Assembly (NCBI GenBank): GCA_900767675.1
Contig: CAAFZX010000047.1
Coordinates: 1-21,128 of the forward strand
Length of the DNA: 21,128 nucleotides
Direction of reading: 5' to 3'
Origin: an uncultured Collinsella sp.
Lineage (GTDB): Bacteria; Actinomycetota; Coriobacteriia; Coriobacteriales; Coriobacteriaceae
The position numbers and the translations under genes are program-made. Of the stretch, positions 14,666 through 21,128 are shown in pieces. The notes under the pieces are model-generated. The model was not told the DNA's origin. It was given only the letters and a program-made list of their open reading frames with translations, and did no database searches. Position 1 is the stretch's first letter, and every line of letters begins with the position of its first letter.

Positions 14666-14695
14666 GCGACCCTCCCTTTTCCCATTCAAAACCGC

Positions 14696-14798
14696 CCAAA
14701 AAGGGACAGGTTAATTTTGGTCGGTTAAACGTTCACCCACCACATGAGACAGCATTCCCGCAGATAAAACCTGCCAAAATAAACCTGTCCCTTTTTGG
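14696..14798. repeat. GGGACAGG-type inverted repeat between hisB and hisH
   Basis: CCAAAAAGGGACAGGTT at 14696-14712 begins a 32-nt arm that pairs at 28 of 32 positions with 14767-14798, across a loop of about 39 nt. The right side adds another CAGGTT next to the hisB stop codon. GGGACAG-containing palindromes of this sort are, to my memory, typical of REP-like elements mobilised by RAYT (TnpA-REP) transposases. No transposase gene is in the window, so it would be a non-autonomous copy. Confidence 0.88.
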
Positions 14799-14802
14799 CA
14801 GG

Positions 14803-15390
14803 TTACAGTGAGCCCTTGGTGCTGGGGATGCCCTGCACGCGGGGATCGAGCTCGCAGGCGTGGCGCATCGTGCGGCCCACGGCCTTAAAGGCGGCCTCGA
14901 TAATGTGATGCGAGTTGCCGCCCGCCAGCTCGCGCACATGCAGCGTGAGCTTGGCATCGCGCGCGAAGGCGTAGAAGAACTCGACCGCCAGCTCGGTATC
15001 GAAGCTGCCCACGCGCTCGGTCGGCACGGGCAGCTCGCAGTAGGCCTGCCCGCGGCCCGAAATATCAACAGCAGCCATCACAAGCGTCTCGTCCATGGCG
15101 ATCGCCGCGTCGGCAAAGCGCGTAATGCCCGCCTTGTCGCCCAGAGCCTGGCAAAACGCCTCGCCCAGCACAATACCCGTGTCCTCGACGGTGTGGTGCG
15201 CATCGACCTCCACGTCGCCCACCGCGTGCACCGTCAGATCGAACAGACCATGACGGCCAAAGGCGTTGAGCATGTGGTCGAAAAACGGCACGCCGGTCGA
15301 GATATCGCACACACCGGATCCGTCCAGGTCGAGCTTTACGACAATGTCGGTCTCGCCCGTCTTGCGGGTTGCCTCGGCATAGCGGTCCAT
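14803..15390 (-). CDS. hisB: Imidazoleglycerol-phosphate dehydratase
   Basis: Sixth step: dehydrates imidazole glycerol phosphate to imidazole acetol phosphate. The 195-residue protein is the monofunctional form without the N-terminal HAD phosphatase of E. coli HisB, consistent with a separate PHP phosphatase. Manganese-site motifs are GVPFFDHMLNAFGRHG, DAHHTVEDTG and GNSHHIIEAAFKAVGR. The ATG directly follows the hisC stop, and GGAGGAGA inside the hisC end serves as ribosome binding site. The stop codon abuts the GGGACAGG inverted repeat. Confidence 0.97.
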   Translation of the reverse strand: MDRYAEATRKTGETDIVVKLDLDGSGVCDISTGVPFFDHMLNAFGRHGLFDLTVHAVGDVEVDAHHTVEDTGIVLGEAFCQALGDKAGITRFADAAIAMDETLVMAAVDISGRGQAYCELPVPTERVGSFDTELAVEFFYAFARDAKLTLHVRELAGGNSHHIIEAAFKAVGRTMRHACELDPRVQGIPSTKGSL

Positions 15391-16506
15391 CTACATCTCC
15401 TCCTTCACCAGCGCGGCAAACGCAGCCAGTACCTCGTCGTTTTCCTGTGGGGTGCCCACGGTAATGCGCAGGCAGTCCGCGAGCCCCGGCGCATAGCTAA
15501 AGTCGCGCACCAAAATTGAATACTCGTCGCGCAGGCGCTCGCGCACGCGCGTGGCATGCGGCGTACGCACGAGCACAAAGTTCGCCGCGCTCGGCCATGC
15601 CTCCACGGGCATGCCCTCGGCAGCCATCGCGCGCAGAGCGGCCTGTTCGCGTTCGCGCTCGGATGCGACCTGCGCCACCACGGGCGTGTAGGCATCACGG
15701 GCACGCACGCAGGCAAGTGCTGCCGCCTGGCTCAGTACGTTGACCGAATAGATCTGGCGAATCGCCGCGAACACGTCGATGACTTCCGGCGCCGCGATCA
15801 CGTAACCCAGACGCGTACCGGCAGCGCCGAACGCCTTGGACAACGTATGCAGAATCACCAGGTTGGGATGCTCGGCGATAAGCCCCTGCGCCGTGGTGAC
15901 CGCGCCAAACGAATCGTCAGCAAACTCCACGTAGGCCTCGTCAACCATTACCATGCCGGGGCACGCATCGCACAGCGCCGCGACAAAGTCGAGCGGTGCC
16001 ACGTCACCCGTAGGATTGTTGGGCGAGGTCACGATCGCTAGGTTGCACTCGGGCGCCGCTGCGAGCACAGCCGCTTGGTCGAGCCTAAAGGTCGCCGGGT
16101 CGCGCCACACATCGCGCACCTCGGTCTGACAGAGCGACGCAAAGAACGCGTACTCGCTAAAGCACGGCGGGCAGTTGAGCAGGGTCCGTCCCGCGCCGCC
16201 AAACGCCAACAGGTAGTTATAGAGCAGCTCGTCGCCGCCGTTGCCCACGCAGACATTCTCGCGCGCCACACCATGCCAAGCGGCAAGCTCGTCGCGCAGA
16301 TCGTTGGACATGGGATCGGGATAGCGGTTGAGCGGCGTAGCAGCCAGGGCGGCGTCGACTGCCTCGCGCACGCCAGCCGGCACGGGATAGGTGTTCTCGT
16401 TGGCCGAAAGGTTGATGCGCGTGGGCGTAAAGTTAGGGTCGTAGGGCTCAATACCGGCCAGGTAAGGCTGGACGAGCTCCTTCATGCGAGGCGTGAGTTC
16501 AGCCAT
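15391..16506 (-). CDS. hisC: Histidinol-phosphate aminotransferase
   Basis: Seventh step: PLP-dependent transamination of imidazole acetol phosphate with glutamate. The 371-residue fold-type I aminotransferase shows INLSANENTYPVP, LNRYPDPMSNDLRDELA, VGNGGDELLYN, SPNNPTGDV, MVDEAYVEF and the PLP lysine in HTLSKAFGAAGTRLGY (K224). I chose the ATG at 16506, giving MAELTPRMKEL, with GGGGAGG upstream and only 1 nt after the hisD stop. An in-frame ATG at 16539 would add 11 residues overlapping hisD. Confidence 0.96.
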   Translation of the reverse strand: MAELTPRMKELVQPYLAGIEPYDPNFTPTRINLSANENTYPVPAGVREAVDAALAATPLNRYPDPMSNDLRDELAAWHGVARENVCVGNGGDELLYNYLLAFGGAGRTLLNCPPCFSEYAFFASLCQTEVRDVWRDPATFRLDQAAVLAAAPECNLAIVTSPNNPTGDVAPLDFVAALCDACPGMVMVDEAYVEFADDSFGAVTTAQGLIAEHPNLVILHTLSKAFGAAGTRLGYVIAAPEVIDVFAAIRQIYSVNVLSQAAALACVRARDAYTPVVAQVASEREREQAALRAMAAEGMPVEAWPSAANFVLVRTPHATRVRERLRDEYSILVRDFSYAPGLADCLRITVGTPQENDEVLAAFAALVKEEM

Positions 16507-16507
16507 A

Positions 16508-17944
16508 TTAGGCCTCCCCGCCGGCCGCGCCAGCGGCACCGCCCGCAGCCGCCGTCAGGTCCACGCCCTCGGCAACCGTCGCCACGGCGTCGCCCGGCCA
16601 GGCAACCTTGGTCAGGTCGGCCGCGGCGAGCGACTCGGCGCTCACGGCATCCTCGCCCTGCTCCAACACGCGGCGACGCAGTGCGGCCGAAAGTGCGTGT
16701 GCCCACAGACCCTCGGCCTCGGCCAAGCGCTGCGTAGCGGGAGCGTCCGAGAGCAGGCCCTCGGGCGTATAGCAAATGACACTCGAGCGCTTGACGAACT
16801 CTTCGACCGAAAGCGGGTTGGAGAACATGGCCGTGCCGCCAGTCGGCAACGTGTGGTTGGGGCCGGCAACATAATCGCCGAGCGGCTCGGAGCTCCAAGC
16901 GCCCACAAAGATGGCGCCGGCGTTGCGAATGCCGCCGAGCAGGCCCATCGCATCCTTGCAGTGCAGCTCAAGGTGCTCGGGCGCCACGGTGTTCACGGCC
17001 TCGACGGCGGCAGCCATGTCGGCGGCCACCACGATGGTGCCTTCGTTATCGAGCGAGGCGCGCGTGATCTCGGCGCGCGGGGACTGCGCCACCAGAATGT
17101 CGATACCCGCCTCGACCTCGCGCGCAAACTGCTCGTCGCAGGTCACCAGATAGCAGGCCGCCAGCGGATCGTGCTCGGCCTGGGCCATCAAGTCGGCCGC
17201 GACCACCATAGGCTTGGCCGTGGCATCGGCCAGCACGCAGACCTCGGAGGGACCGGCGACCATATCGATACCCACATCACCCGAGACAATCTGCTTGGCG
17301 GCGGCGACAAAGGCGTTGCCCGGGCCGGTGATTTTGTCGACACGCGGAATGGTCTCGGTACCGTATGCCAGCGCGGCCACGGCCTGGGCGCCGCCCACCA
17401 TATAGATCTCGTCCACGCCGCCGAGCTTGGCCGCGGCAAGCGTGTAGGGACTGATCAGGCCATCCTTTTGCGGCGGGGTCACCATGACCACGCGCTTGAC
17501 GCCGGCCACCTTGGCGGGAATGGCGTTCATGAGCACGGTGGAGGGGTACTGCGCGCGACCGCCCGGCACGTAGATGCCGGCCGCAGCGAGCGGGGTCACC
17601 TTAACGCCGAGCATCGTGCCATCCGGGCGCGTGGTAAACCAGCTCTGCTCGACCTCGCGCTGGTGGAACTCGCGAATTTGGCGTGCAGCCTTTTCGAGCG
17701 CAGCGACAAAGGCCGGATCGAGGCCTTCGAGCGCGGCATCGATCTGCTCCTGCGGAAGACGGAAGCTCTGCAGTTCAACGCCGTCAAAACGTTGGCAGTA
17801 ATCGCGCACCGCGGCATCGCCGTTGGCGCGCACGTTGGCCACGATATCGCGGGCGGCGTCGACGATGTTTTGCGGTAGCACGCCCTTGCGGTTGAGCTGG
17901 TTGGTAACGAGGCGCTCACCGGGAGCAAGCTTGATGGTCTTCAT
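16508..17944 (-). CDS. hisD: Histidinol dehydrogenase
   Basis: Last two steps: NAD-dependent four-electron oxidation of histidinol to histidine. The 478-residue zinc enzyme has GIYVPGGRAQYPSTVLMN, ITGPGNAFVAAAKQ, DMVAGPSEVCVLAD, the zinc-site AQAEHDPLA, the catalytic VAPEHLEL and AGPNHTLPTGGTA. It is longer than the usual length of about 430 because of an extended C-terminal end, finishing in an Ala/Gly-rich tail (TAAAGGAAGAAGGEA) that does not look structured. The ribosome binding site is AGGGG about 9 nt before the ATG. About 105 nt containing a GC-rich hairpin separate it from hisZ-hisG. Confidence 0.97.
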   Translation of the reverse strand: MKTIKLAPGERLVTNQLNRKGVLPQNIVDAARDIVANVRANGDAAVRDYCQRFDGVELQSFRLPQEQIDAALEGLDPAFVAALEKAARQIREFHQREVEQSWFTTRPDGTMLGVKVTPLAAAGIYVPGGRAQYPSTVLMNAIPAKVAGVKRVVMVTPPQKDGLISPYTLAAAKLGGVDEIYMVGGAQAVAALAYGTETIPRVDKITGPGNAFVAAAKQIVSGDVGIDMVAGPSEVCVLADATAKPMVVAADLMAQAEHDPLAACYLVTCDEQFAREVEAGIDILVAQSPRAEITRASLDNEGTIVVAADMAAAVEAVNTVAPEHLELHCKDAMGLLGGIRNAGAIFVGAWSSEPLGDYVAGPNHTLPTGGTAMFSNPLSVEEFVKRSSVICYTPEGLLSDAPATQRLAEAEGLWAHALSAALRRRVLEQGEDAVSAESLAAADLTKVAWPGDAVATVAEGVDLTAAAGGAAGAAGGEA

Positions 17945-17977
17945 ATCGGTATCCCCTATCGGTCGAGGTTGTGTTCG

Positions 17978-18013
17978 AAAAACGAGAGGCCGGGCGGCGG
18001 CGCCAATCGGCCC
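17978..18013 (-). terminator. Possible attenuating hairpin between hisZ-hisG and hisD
   Basis: On the minus strand GGGCCG (18013-18008) can pair with CGGCCT (17992-17987) across a loop that itself contains GGCGCC. CTCG and then T5 (17982-17978) follow. This resembles a weak intrinsic terminator inside the operon and could lower expression of hisD and later genes relative to hisZ-hisG. Confidence 0.35.
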
Positions 18014-18049
18014 GCAGCCCGTACGTTGGGGCGCCCGTGCGCGCTCGCG

Positions 18050-19765
18050 CTATTGTGCCGAGCCCGCGACGGGCTCAAAATGCTTGTCCTTAACGGCCGC
18101 GGCCAGGCGATCGGCCAGGTTGCGCACGCGCGGATCCAGGCGTGCGGCACCCGGATTGACAAAGAAGCGGGCCGTGCAGTCCATGATGCGGCCGGTGATG
18201 ACCAGGTCGTTGTCGCGCAGGGTAGCACCCGTGGCGGTAATGTCCACGATGCGGTCGGTCATGCCGACGATGGGCCCCAGCTCGATATTGCCGTGCAGCG
18301 AAACGATGTCGGCGTTCACGCCGCGCTCGGCATACCAGGCGCTCGCGATGCGCGGGTACTTGGTTGCCACGCGAAGCGACCCGCGGCGGGCATAGTTGCG
18401 CTCGGCCTGACCGGCGCGCCACGCGGGCTCCGCCTCGATAAAGGTGCACAGGCCGTAGCCCAGATCGACCAGCTGCAGCAGGTTGAGGTCGGCCTCGATG
18501 AGCGAGTCCCAACCGCAGATGCCGCAATCGGCACCGCCGCAGCCCACAAAGGCGGGCGCATCGCTGGGACGCACGATGACAAACTCGATATCGCCGACCG
18601 TGCCCTCGCCGGCACGCGTGTCGCGGCCGCGCACGATCAGGTGACGGCCGGGATCGCGCAGCTCCGAGACATCCAAGCCCGCGGCCTCGAGCACGTCGAG
18701 CGTGTCGGCCTTGAGCGAGCCCTTGGGCACGGCAATGCGCAGCGGACCCTCGGCGCCACGGCCCGCGGCGTGATCGCCATCGGAGGCAGCGTCCTCGGCC
18801 GAGGTGTGCGCGGCCTCCAGACGCTCGAGCGAAAAGGCGAAGCCCGCCGCCGGCACCTCAATGCCGTCGCCAAACGCACCGGTAAAGATGGAGTCGTAGC
18901 GTCCGCCCGAACCCACCGGATCGGGCAGGCCGCCGGCATAGGCCTTAAAGACCAGGCCCGTGTAGTAATCAAACGAGTTCATGATGGAGAAGTCGAAGGA
19001 CAGCACCTGGGCATCCTCGGGAGCCAGGCCCTCGACCAGGGCACGCAGCTCGCGCGTGAGCGGCGCAACAATGCCCGCCGCCGCCAGCAGCGCATCGACG
19101 CGGTCGAGCACCCCGGCACCACCGTGCAGGCGCGGCAGCTCGCTAATGGCAGCCTTGACGGCCTCGGGCTCGGCGCTTGCCGCCACACGGGCATCGAGGC
19201 CCACAAAGTCGTTAGCGTGCACACAACGCAATGCCTCGGCAGCCAGCTCGCGATCCTCGCACGCCGCAAGCAGCTCCTTAAACGGACGTACGCTACCTGC
19301 GATAATGCGCGCATCGGGCAGTGCCAGCTTGCGCACGGCCTCGGCCACCAGCGAGACGATCTCGACATCGCCCGCGGTGTCGCCCGCACCGATGAGCTCA
19401 AAGCCCAGTTGCGTAAACTGACGCGAGCCACCGGCATTGCGCTGGCACTCGCGAACCACCGGCGCCTCGTAGCGCAGGCGCAGCGGCAGATCGGCCGCGT
19501 GCATGCGGGTCGAAACCAAGCGCACAATCGGCAGCGTGTTGTCGGGACGGACCACCAGCAGGCGACCGTCGTCATCAAAGAGCTTAAACGGCGTATCCGC
19601 AATGCGGCCGCCCTCCTCGAGAGAGCCCTTGTCCTCGAGCAGCGGCGTCTCGACCGGCAGGTAATGATGCTCCCTAAAGCAGCCCTTCACCGTACATGCG
19701 ATCTCCTCGCGTGCCTGAGCCTCCTCGGGCAATATGTCCCGGAATCCCCATGGTGTGGCCGTCAT
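18050..19765 (-). CDS. hisZG: HisZ-HisG fusion: ATP phosphoribosyltransferase regulatory and catalytic domains
   Basis: A 571-residue fusion for the first committed step, ATP + PRPP to PR-ATP. Residues 1-318 resemble HisZ, the HisRS-like regulatory protein: TPWGFRDILPEEA, LLVVRPDNTLPIVRLVSTR, ECQRNAGGSRQFTQLGFELIG, FDYYTGLVFKAYAG and VGSGGRYDSI are class II synthetase-like. An acidic, Gly/Ala-rich linker (about 319-341) leads to a short-form HisG (342-571): LRIAVPKGSLKAD, CGGADCGICGWDSLIE, VATKYPRIASAWYAE, LHGNIELGPIVGMTD, and DITATGATLRDNDLV as the PRPP loop. The short form lacks the C-terminal allosteric domain and normally needs HisZ, so fusion fixes the stoichiometry. GGAGG precedes the ATG. 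It is the first gene of the operon. Confidence 0.94.
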   Translation of the reverse strand: MTATPWGFRDILPEEAQAREEIACTVKGCFREHHYLPVETPLLEDKGSLEEGGRIADTPFKLFDDDGRLLVVRPDNTLPIVRLVSTRMHAADLPLRLRYEAPVVRECQRNAGGSRQFTQLGFELIGAGDTAGDVEIVSLVAEAVRKLALPDARIIAGSVRPFKELLAACEDRELAAEALRCVHANDFVGLDARVAASAEPEAVKAAISELPRLHGGAGVLDRVDALLAAAGIVAPLTRELRALVEGLAPEDAQVLSFDFSIMNSFDYYTGLVFKAYAGGLPDPVGSGGRYDSIFTGAFGDGIEVPAAGFAFSLERLEAAHTSAEDAASDGDHAAGRGAEGPLRIAVPKGSLKADTLDVLEAAGLDVSELRDPGRHLIVRGRDTRAGEGTVGDIEFVIVRPSDAPAFVGCGGADCGICGWDSLIEADLNLLQLVDLGYGLCTFIEAEPAWRAGQAERNYARRGSLRVATKYPRIASAWYAERGVNADIVSLHGNIELGPIVGMTDRIVDITATGATLRDNDLVITGRIMDCTARFFVNPGAARLDPRVRNLADRLAAAVKDKHFEPVAGSAQ

Positions 19766-19800
19766 CTGGTGAGCCTCCTCATGCTGTGTTTCATATAGAA

Positions 19801-19832
19801 CAGAAGACCGGCATAGCTCCGCCGGTCTTCTG
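19801..19832. promoter_or_regulatory. 12-bp perfect hairpin upstream of hisZ-hisG
   Basis: CAGAAGACCGGC (19801-19812) pairs perfectly with GCCGGTCTTCTG (19821-19832) around an 8-nt loop. It lies about 35 nt upstream of hisZ-hisG and about 100 nt past the preceding gene. Only a short T-poor stretch (TTCTATATG) follows on the minus strand. It is either a terminator for the sugar gene or a structured 5' end of the his mRNA. No T-box features and no run of His codons for a leader peptide were seen. Confidence 0.65.
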
Positions 19833-19934
19833 GGTACTTTAGCATACTAGAGTGTTTGCGGGGAAAATCCATCGCAGCCGCTCACGCCGTATTCATTTGG
19901 AAACATAGGGCAGATCGCCGCAACCCAAACCCGC

Positions 19935-20771
19935 CTAGGCGCCAATCGCACGACGATACTCTGCCATTACCTGCGCATCGGCAGCTGCGGGGTCGGCGAA
20001 ATAGCGCCCGTCATAGGTCTCGGCCGAAACAACTCCGCGATAGCCGCGCGCCACCAGCCTATCCAGGTCGGCGCGCATATCGCGGTCGCCGTCACCCCAG
20101 GCAAGATGCGTCGTGCCATCTGCCGCAACATCGACAAAATGCACGTGGGCGACATCATCGCCAAGCAGATCGAAATAATCGTCGATGGTATCCCCTGCCA
20201 CCGCCATAGCGCCCAAATCCAGACACGCCTTAAGTGCCGGATGATCAACTGCCTCGATCATGCGCTTCGTGTCGGCCGCCGAGTTCACGATCATCGACTC
20301 AACCGGCTGTAGGGCCTCGAGCACCAGTCGCACGCCGCGCTCTCCCGCATGCTCGGCAATCGCACGCAGCATCGAGGCGCTGCGACCCCACGCGTCCTCG
20401 ATCGGCTCGTTCAAAAATGCCCAGCCGCTCGAGACCATGACCTGCTCGGCTCCAAGTTCCGCCGCGATATCCACAACGTTCTTAAAGTACGCGAGCGTGC
20501 GGGCACGCGCCTCATTCCCACGCGCCGCGATATTCCACGGCTTGGGGTTGTTCTGTTCGGGACAAAGCCCCACAATCCGAACCCCATACCGCTGCGACAG
20601 CTCCCGCACCTGCTCGAGCGAATCGTATCCATGGCAATCGACATACAGATGCATCGCCCCGGTCCAAAGCTCGCAACACGTGTAGCCCGAGGCCGCTGCC
20701 GAAGAAAAGAATTCCTCAAGGTCAAAATAACGATGGCTGATATTCATGACGGCAAGTTGCGGGTAGCTCAT
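19935..20771 (-). CDS. Sugar phosphate isomerase/epimerase (xylose isomerase-like TIM barrel)
   Basis: A 278-residue AP endonuclease 2/xylose isomerase-like TIM barrel, a family of metal-dependent sugar isomerases and epimerases. Putative metal ligands and typical strands are LVLEALQP (Glu), KACLDLGAM (Asp), DVAHVHFVDVAADG (His/Asp) and GVVSAETYDG (Glu), following the family's usual Glu-Asp-His-Glu order. The substrate cannot be read from sequence. I chose the ATG at 20771 (MSYPQLAVMNISH) with GGAGAG 7 nt upstream; an in-frame ATG at 20831 would run through the terminator-like hairpin. It follows a probable SIS-domain sugar isomerase gene, suggesting a carbohydrate catabolic cluster. Confidence 0.87.
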   Translation of the reverse strand: MSYPQLAVMNISHRYFDLEEFFSSAAASGYTCCELWTGAMHLYVDCHGYDSLEQVRELSQRYGVRIVGLCPEQNNPKPWNIAARGNEARARTLAYFKNVVDIAAELGAEQVMVSSGWAFLNEPIEDAWGRSASMLRAIAEHAGERGVRLVLEALQPVESMIVNSAADTKRMIEAVDHPALKACLDLGAMAVAGDTIDDYFDLLGDDVAHVHFVDVAADGTTHLAWGDGDRDMRADLDRLVARGYRGVVSAETYDGRYFADPAAADAQVMAEYRRAIGA

Positions 20772-20793
20772 AATTACTCTCCAACCCAAACGA

Positions 20794-20820
20794 GGCCCCG
20801 TTCCATGTAGGAGCGGGGCC
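20794..20820 (-). terminator. Hairpin terminator after the partial sugar isomerase gene
   Basis: GGCCCCGTTC (20794-20803) pairs with GAGCGGGGCC (20811-20820), with one wobble or mismatch and a 7-nt loop, starting 25 nt after the stop of the right-edge gene. On the minus strand only TCGTTT follows, so read-through into the epimerase gene is possible. Confidence 0.6.
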
Positions 20821-20844
20821 AAATTGCACAAACGTTATTTGCTC

Positions 20845-21128
20845 TTAGTAGTCGAACTGGTGATAGTAACGACGGTAGTTGAGGTTGTGCTTGGTGACCG
20901 TCTCGTAGTAAGCGGCAAGGCGATCGGTGATCAGCGAGGAGAGGATCCACGGAGACACGATGACGCGGAACTCGTCGTCAAGGCCGGGGATCGCGAACTC
21001 GGCGGTGTCGATGATGTTGATGTCGGTGTCGCCGGTCACGCCGCGGTTGAGGAACGCGCGGACGCGCTCGTCGAGCTTGCGGTTCTCGTCCTCGCCCATG
21101 AACAGGAAGACCGGGACGCCCGGCTCCA
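20845..21128 (-). CDS. C-terminal fragment, probable SIS-domain sugar isomerase/deglycase
   Basis: The frame is open to the right window edge, so only the last 94 codons are seen and the start lies outside. Visible sequence includes PVFLFMGEDENRKLDERV, INIIDTAEFAIPGLDDEFR, VSPWILSSLITDRLAAYYE and the ending YRRYYHQFDY. The hydrophobic strand with a DxR-rich helix, the EFR near the middle and the RRYY-F-Y terminus resemble C-termini of sugar isomerase (SIS) proteins of the FrlB/AgaS kind that act on phosphorylated amino sugars or Amadori products. This is a family guess from memory. The adjacent TIM-barrel epimerase supports a sugar-related role. Confidence 0.6.
   Translation of the reverse strand, partial: EPGVPVFLFMGEDENRKLDERVRAFLNRGVTGDTDINIIDTAEFAIPGLDDEFRVIVSPWILSSLITDRLAAYYETVTKHNLNYRRYYHQFDY

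Noticed and set aside
17969..19798. 609-codon plus-strand ORF opposite hisZ-hisG
   Set aside because: Antisense frame of the fusion gene, kept open by GC-rich third positions; its composition is typical of shadow ORFs.
19766..19934. T-box riboswitch or His leader peptide before the his operon
   Set aside because: No T-box-like conserved bulge sequence, no antiterminator pair and no short ORF rich in His codons could be found.
20465..20500. Second copy of the hisF-hisI foldback centre (TTAAAGTACGCGAG at 20481-20494)
   Set aside because: Only a short stretch matches and it lies inside the coding sequence of the epimerase; treated as coincidence.

Overview
The window is GC-rich, densely packed bacterial DNA that looks like a Coriobacteriia (Actinomycetota) chromosome, most likely Collinsella or a close relative. 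This is inferred from the high GC, the eno-septum formation initiator pair, a fused CydD-CydC-type exporter, a fused HisZ-HisG protein and the intergenic palindromes. It is a judgement from sequence character, not a database result. No tRNA, rRNA, CRISPR array or complete insertion sequence was seen.

Left part (1-6357). Housekeeping genes on the minus strand are interrupted by one plus-strand gene. A septum formation initiator (DivIC/FtsB-like), cut by the window edge, follows enolase (eno), and a clear intrinsic terminator lies between them. A plus-strand AAA ATPase/DUF4143 gene of visibly lower GC follows; three copies of a 19-bp repeat at an exact 33-bp period precede it. Next is a minus-strand cluster, in transcription order: a stand-alone LarC C-terminal domain, a YfcE-like metallophosphoesterase, and the NTP pyrophosphohydrolase mazG.

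Middle (6358-11368). A plus-strand group holds a very large fused CydD-CydC-like ABC exporter, a YgbA-family cysteine-rich protein whose start overlaps the exporter stop, and a PHP-type histidinol-phosphatase.

Right part (11396-19765). A long minus-strand histidine operon runs hisZ-hisG fusion, hisD, hisC, hisB, hisH, hisA, hisF, hisI, a small uncharacterised ORF, hisE. With the convergent PHP phosphatase, every enzymatic step from PRPP + ATP to histidine is encoded here. Two large foldback (inverted repeat) elements sit inside this operon, between hisB and hisH and between hisF and hisI. A third, unrelated one lies in the divergent promoter region upstream of the exporter. They look like interspersed REP/MITE-type elements or structured regulatory RNA.

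Right edge (19935-21128). A minus-strand TIM-barrel sugar phosphate isomerase/epimerase and the C-terminus of a probable SIS-domain sugar isomerase suggest the end of a sugar catabolism cluster.

The least explained items are the 33-bp-period repeats in front of the DUF4143 ATPase, the foldbacks in the his operon, the HisZ-HisG fusion, the small protein between hisI and hisE, and the orphan LarC C-terminal domain.
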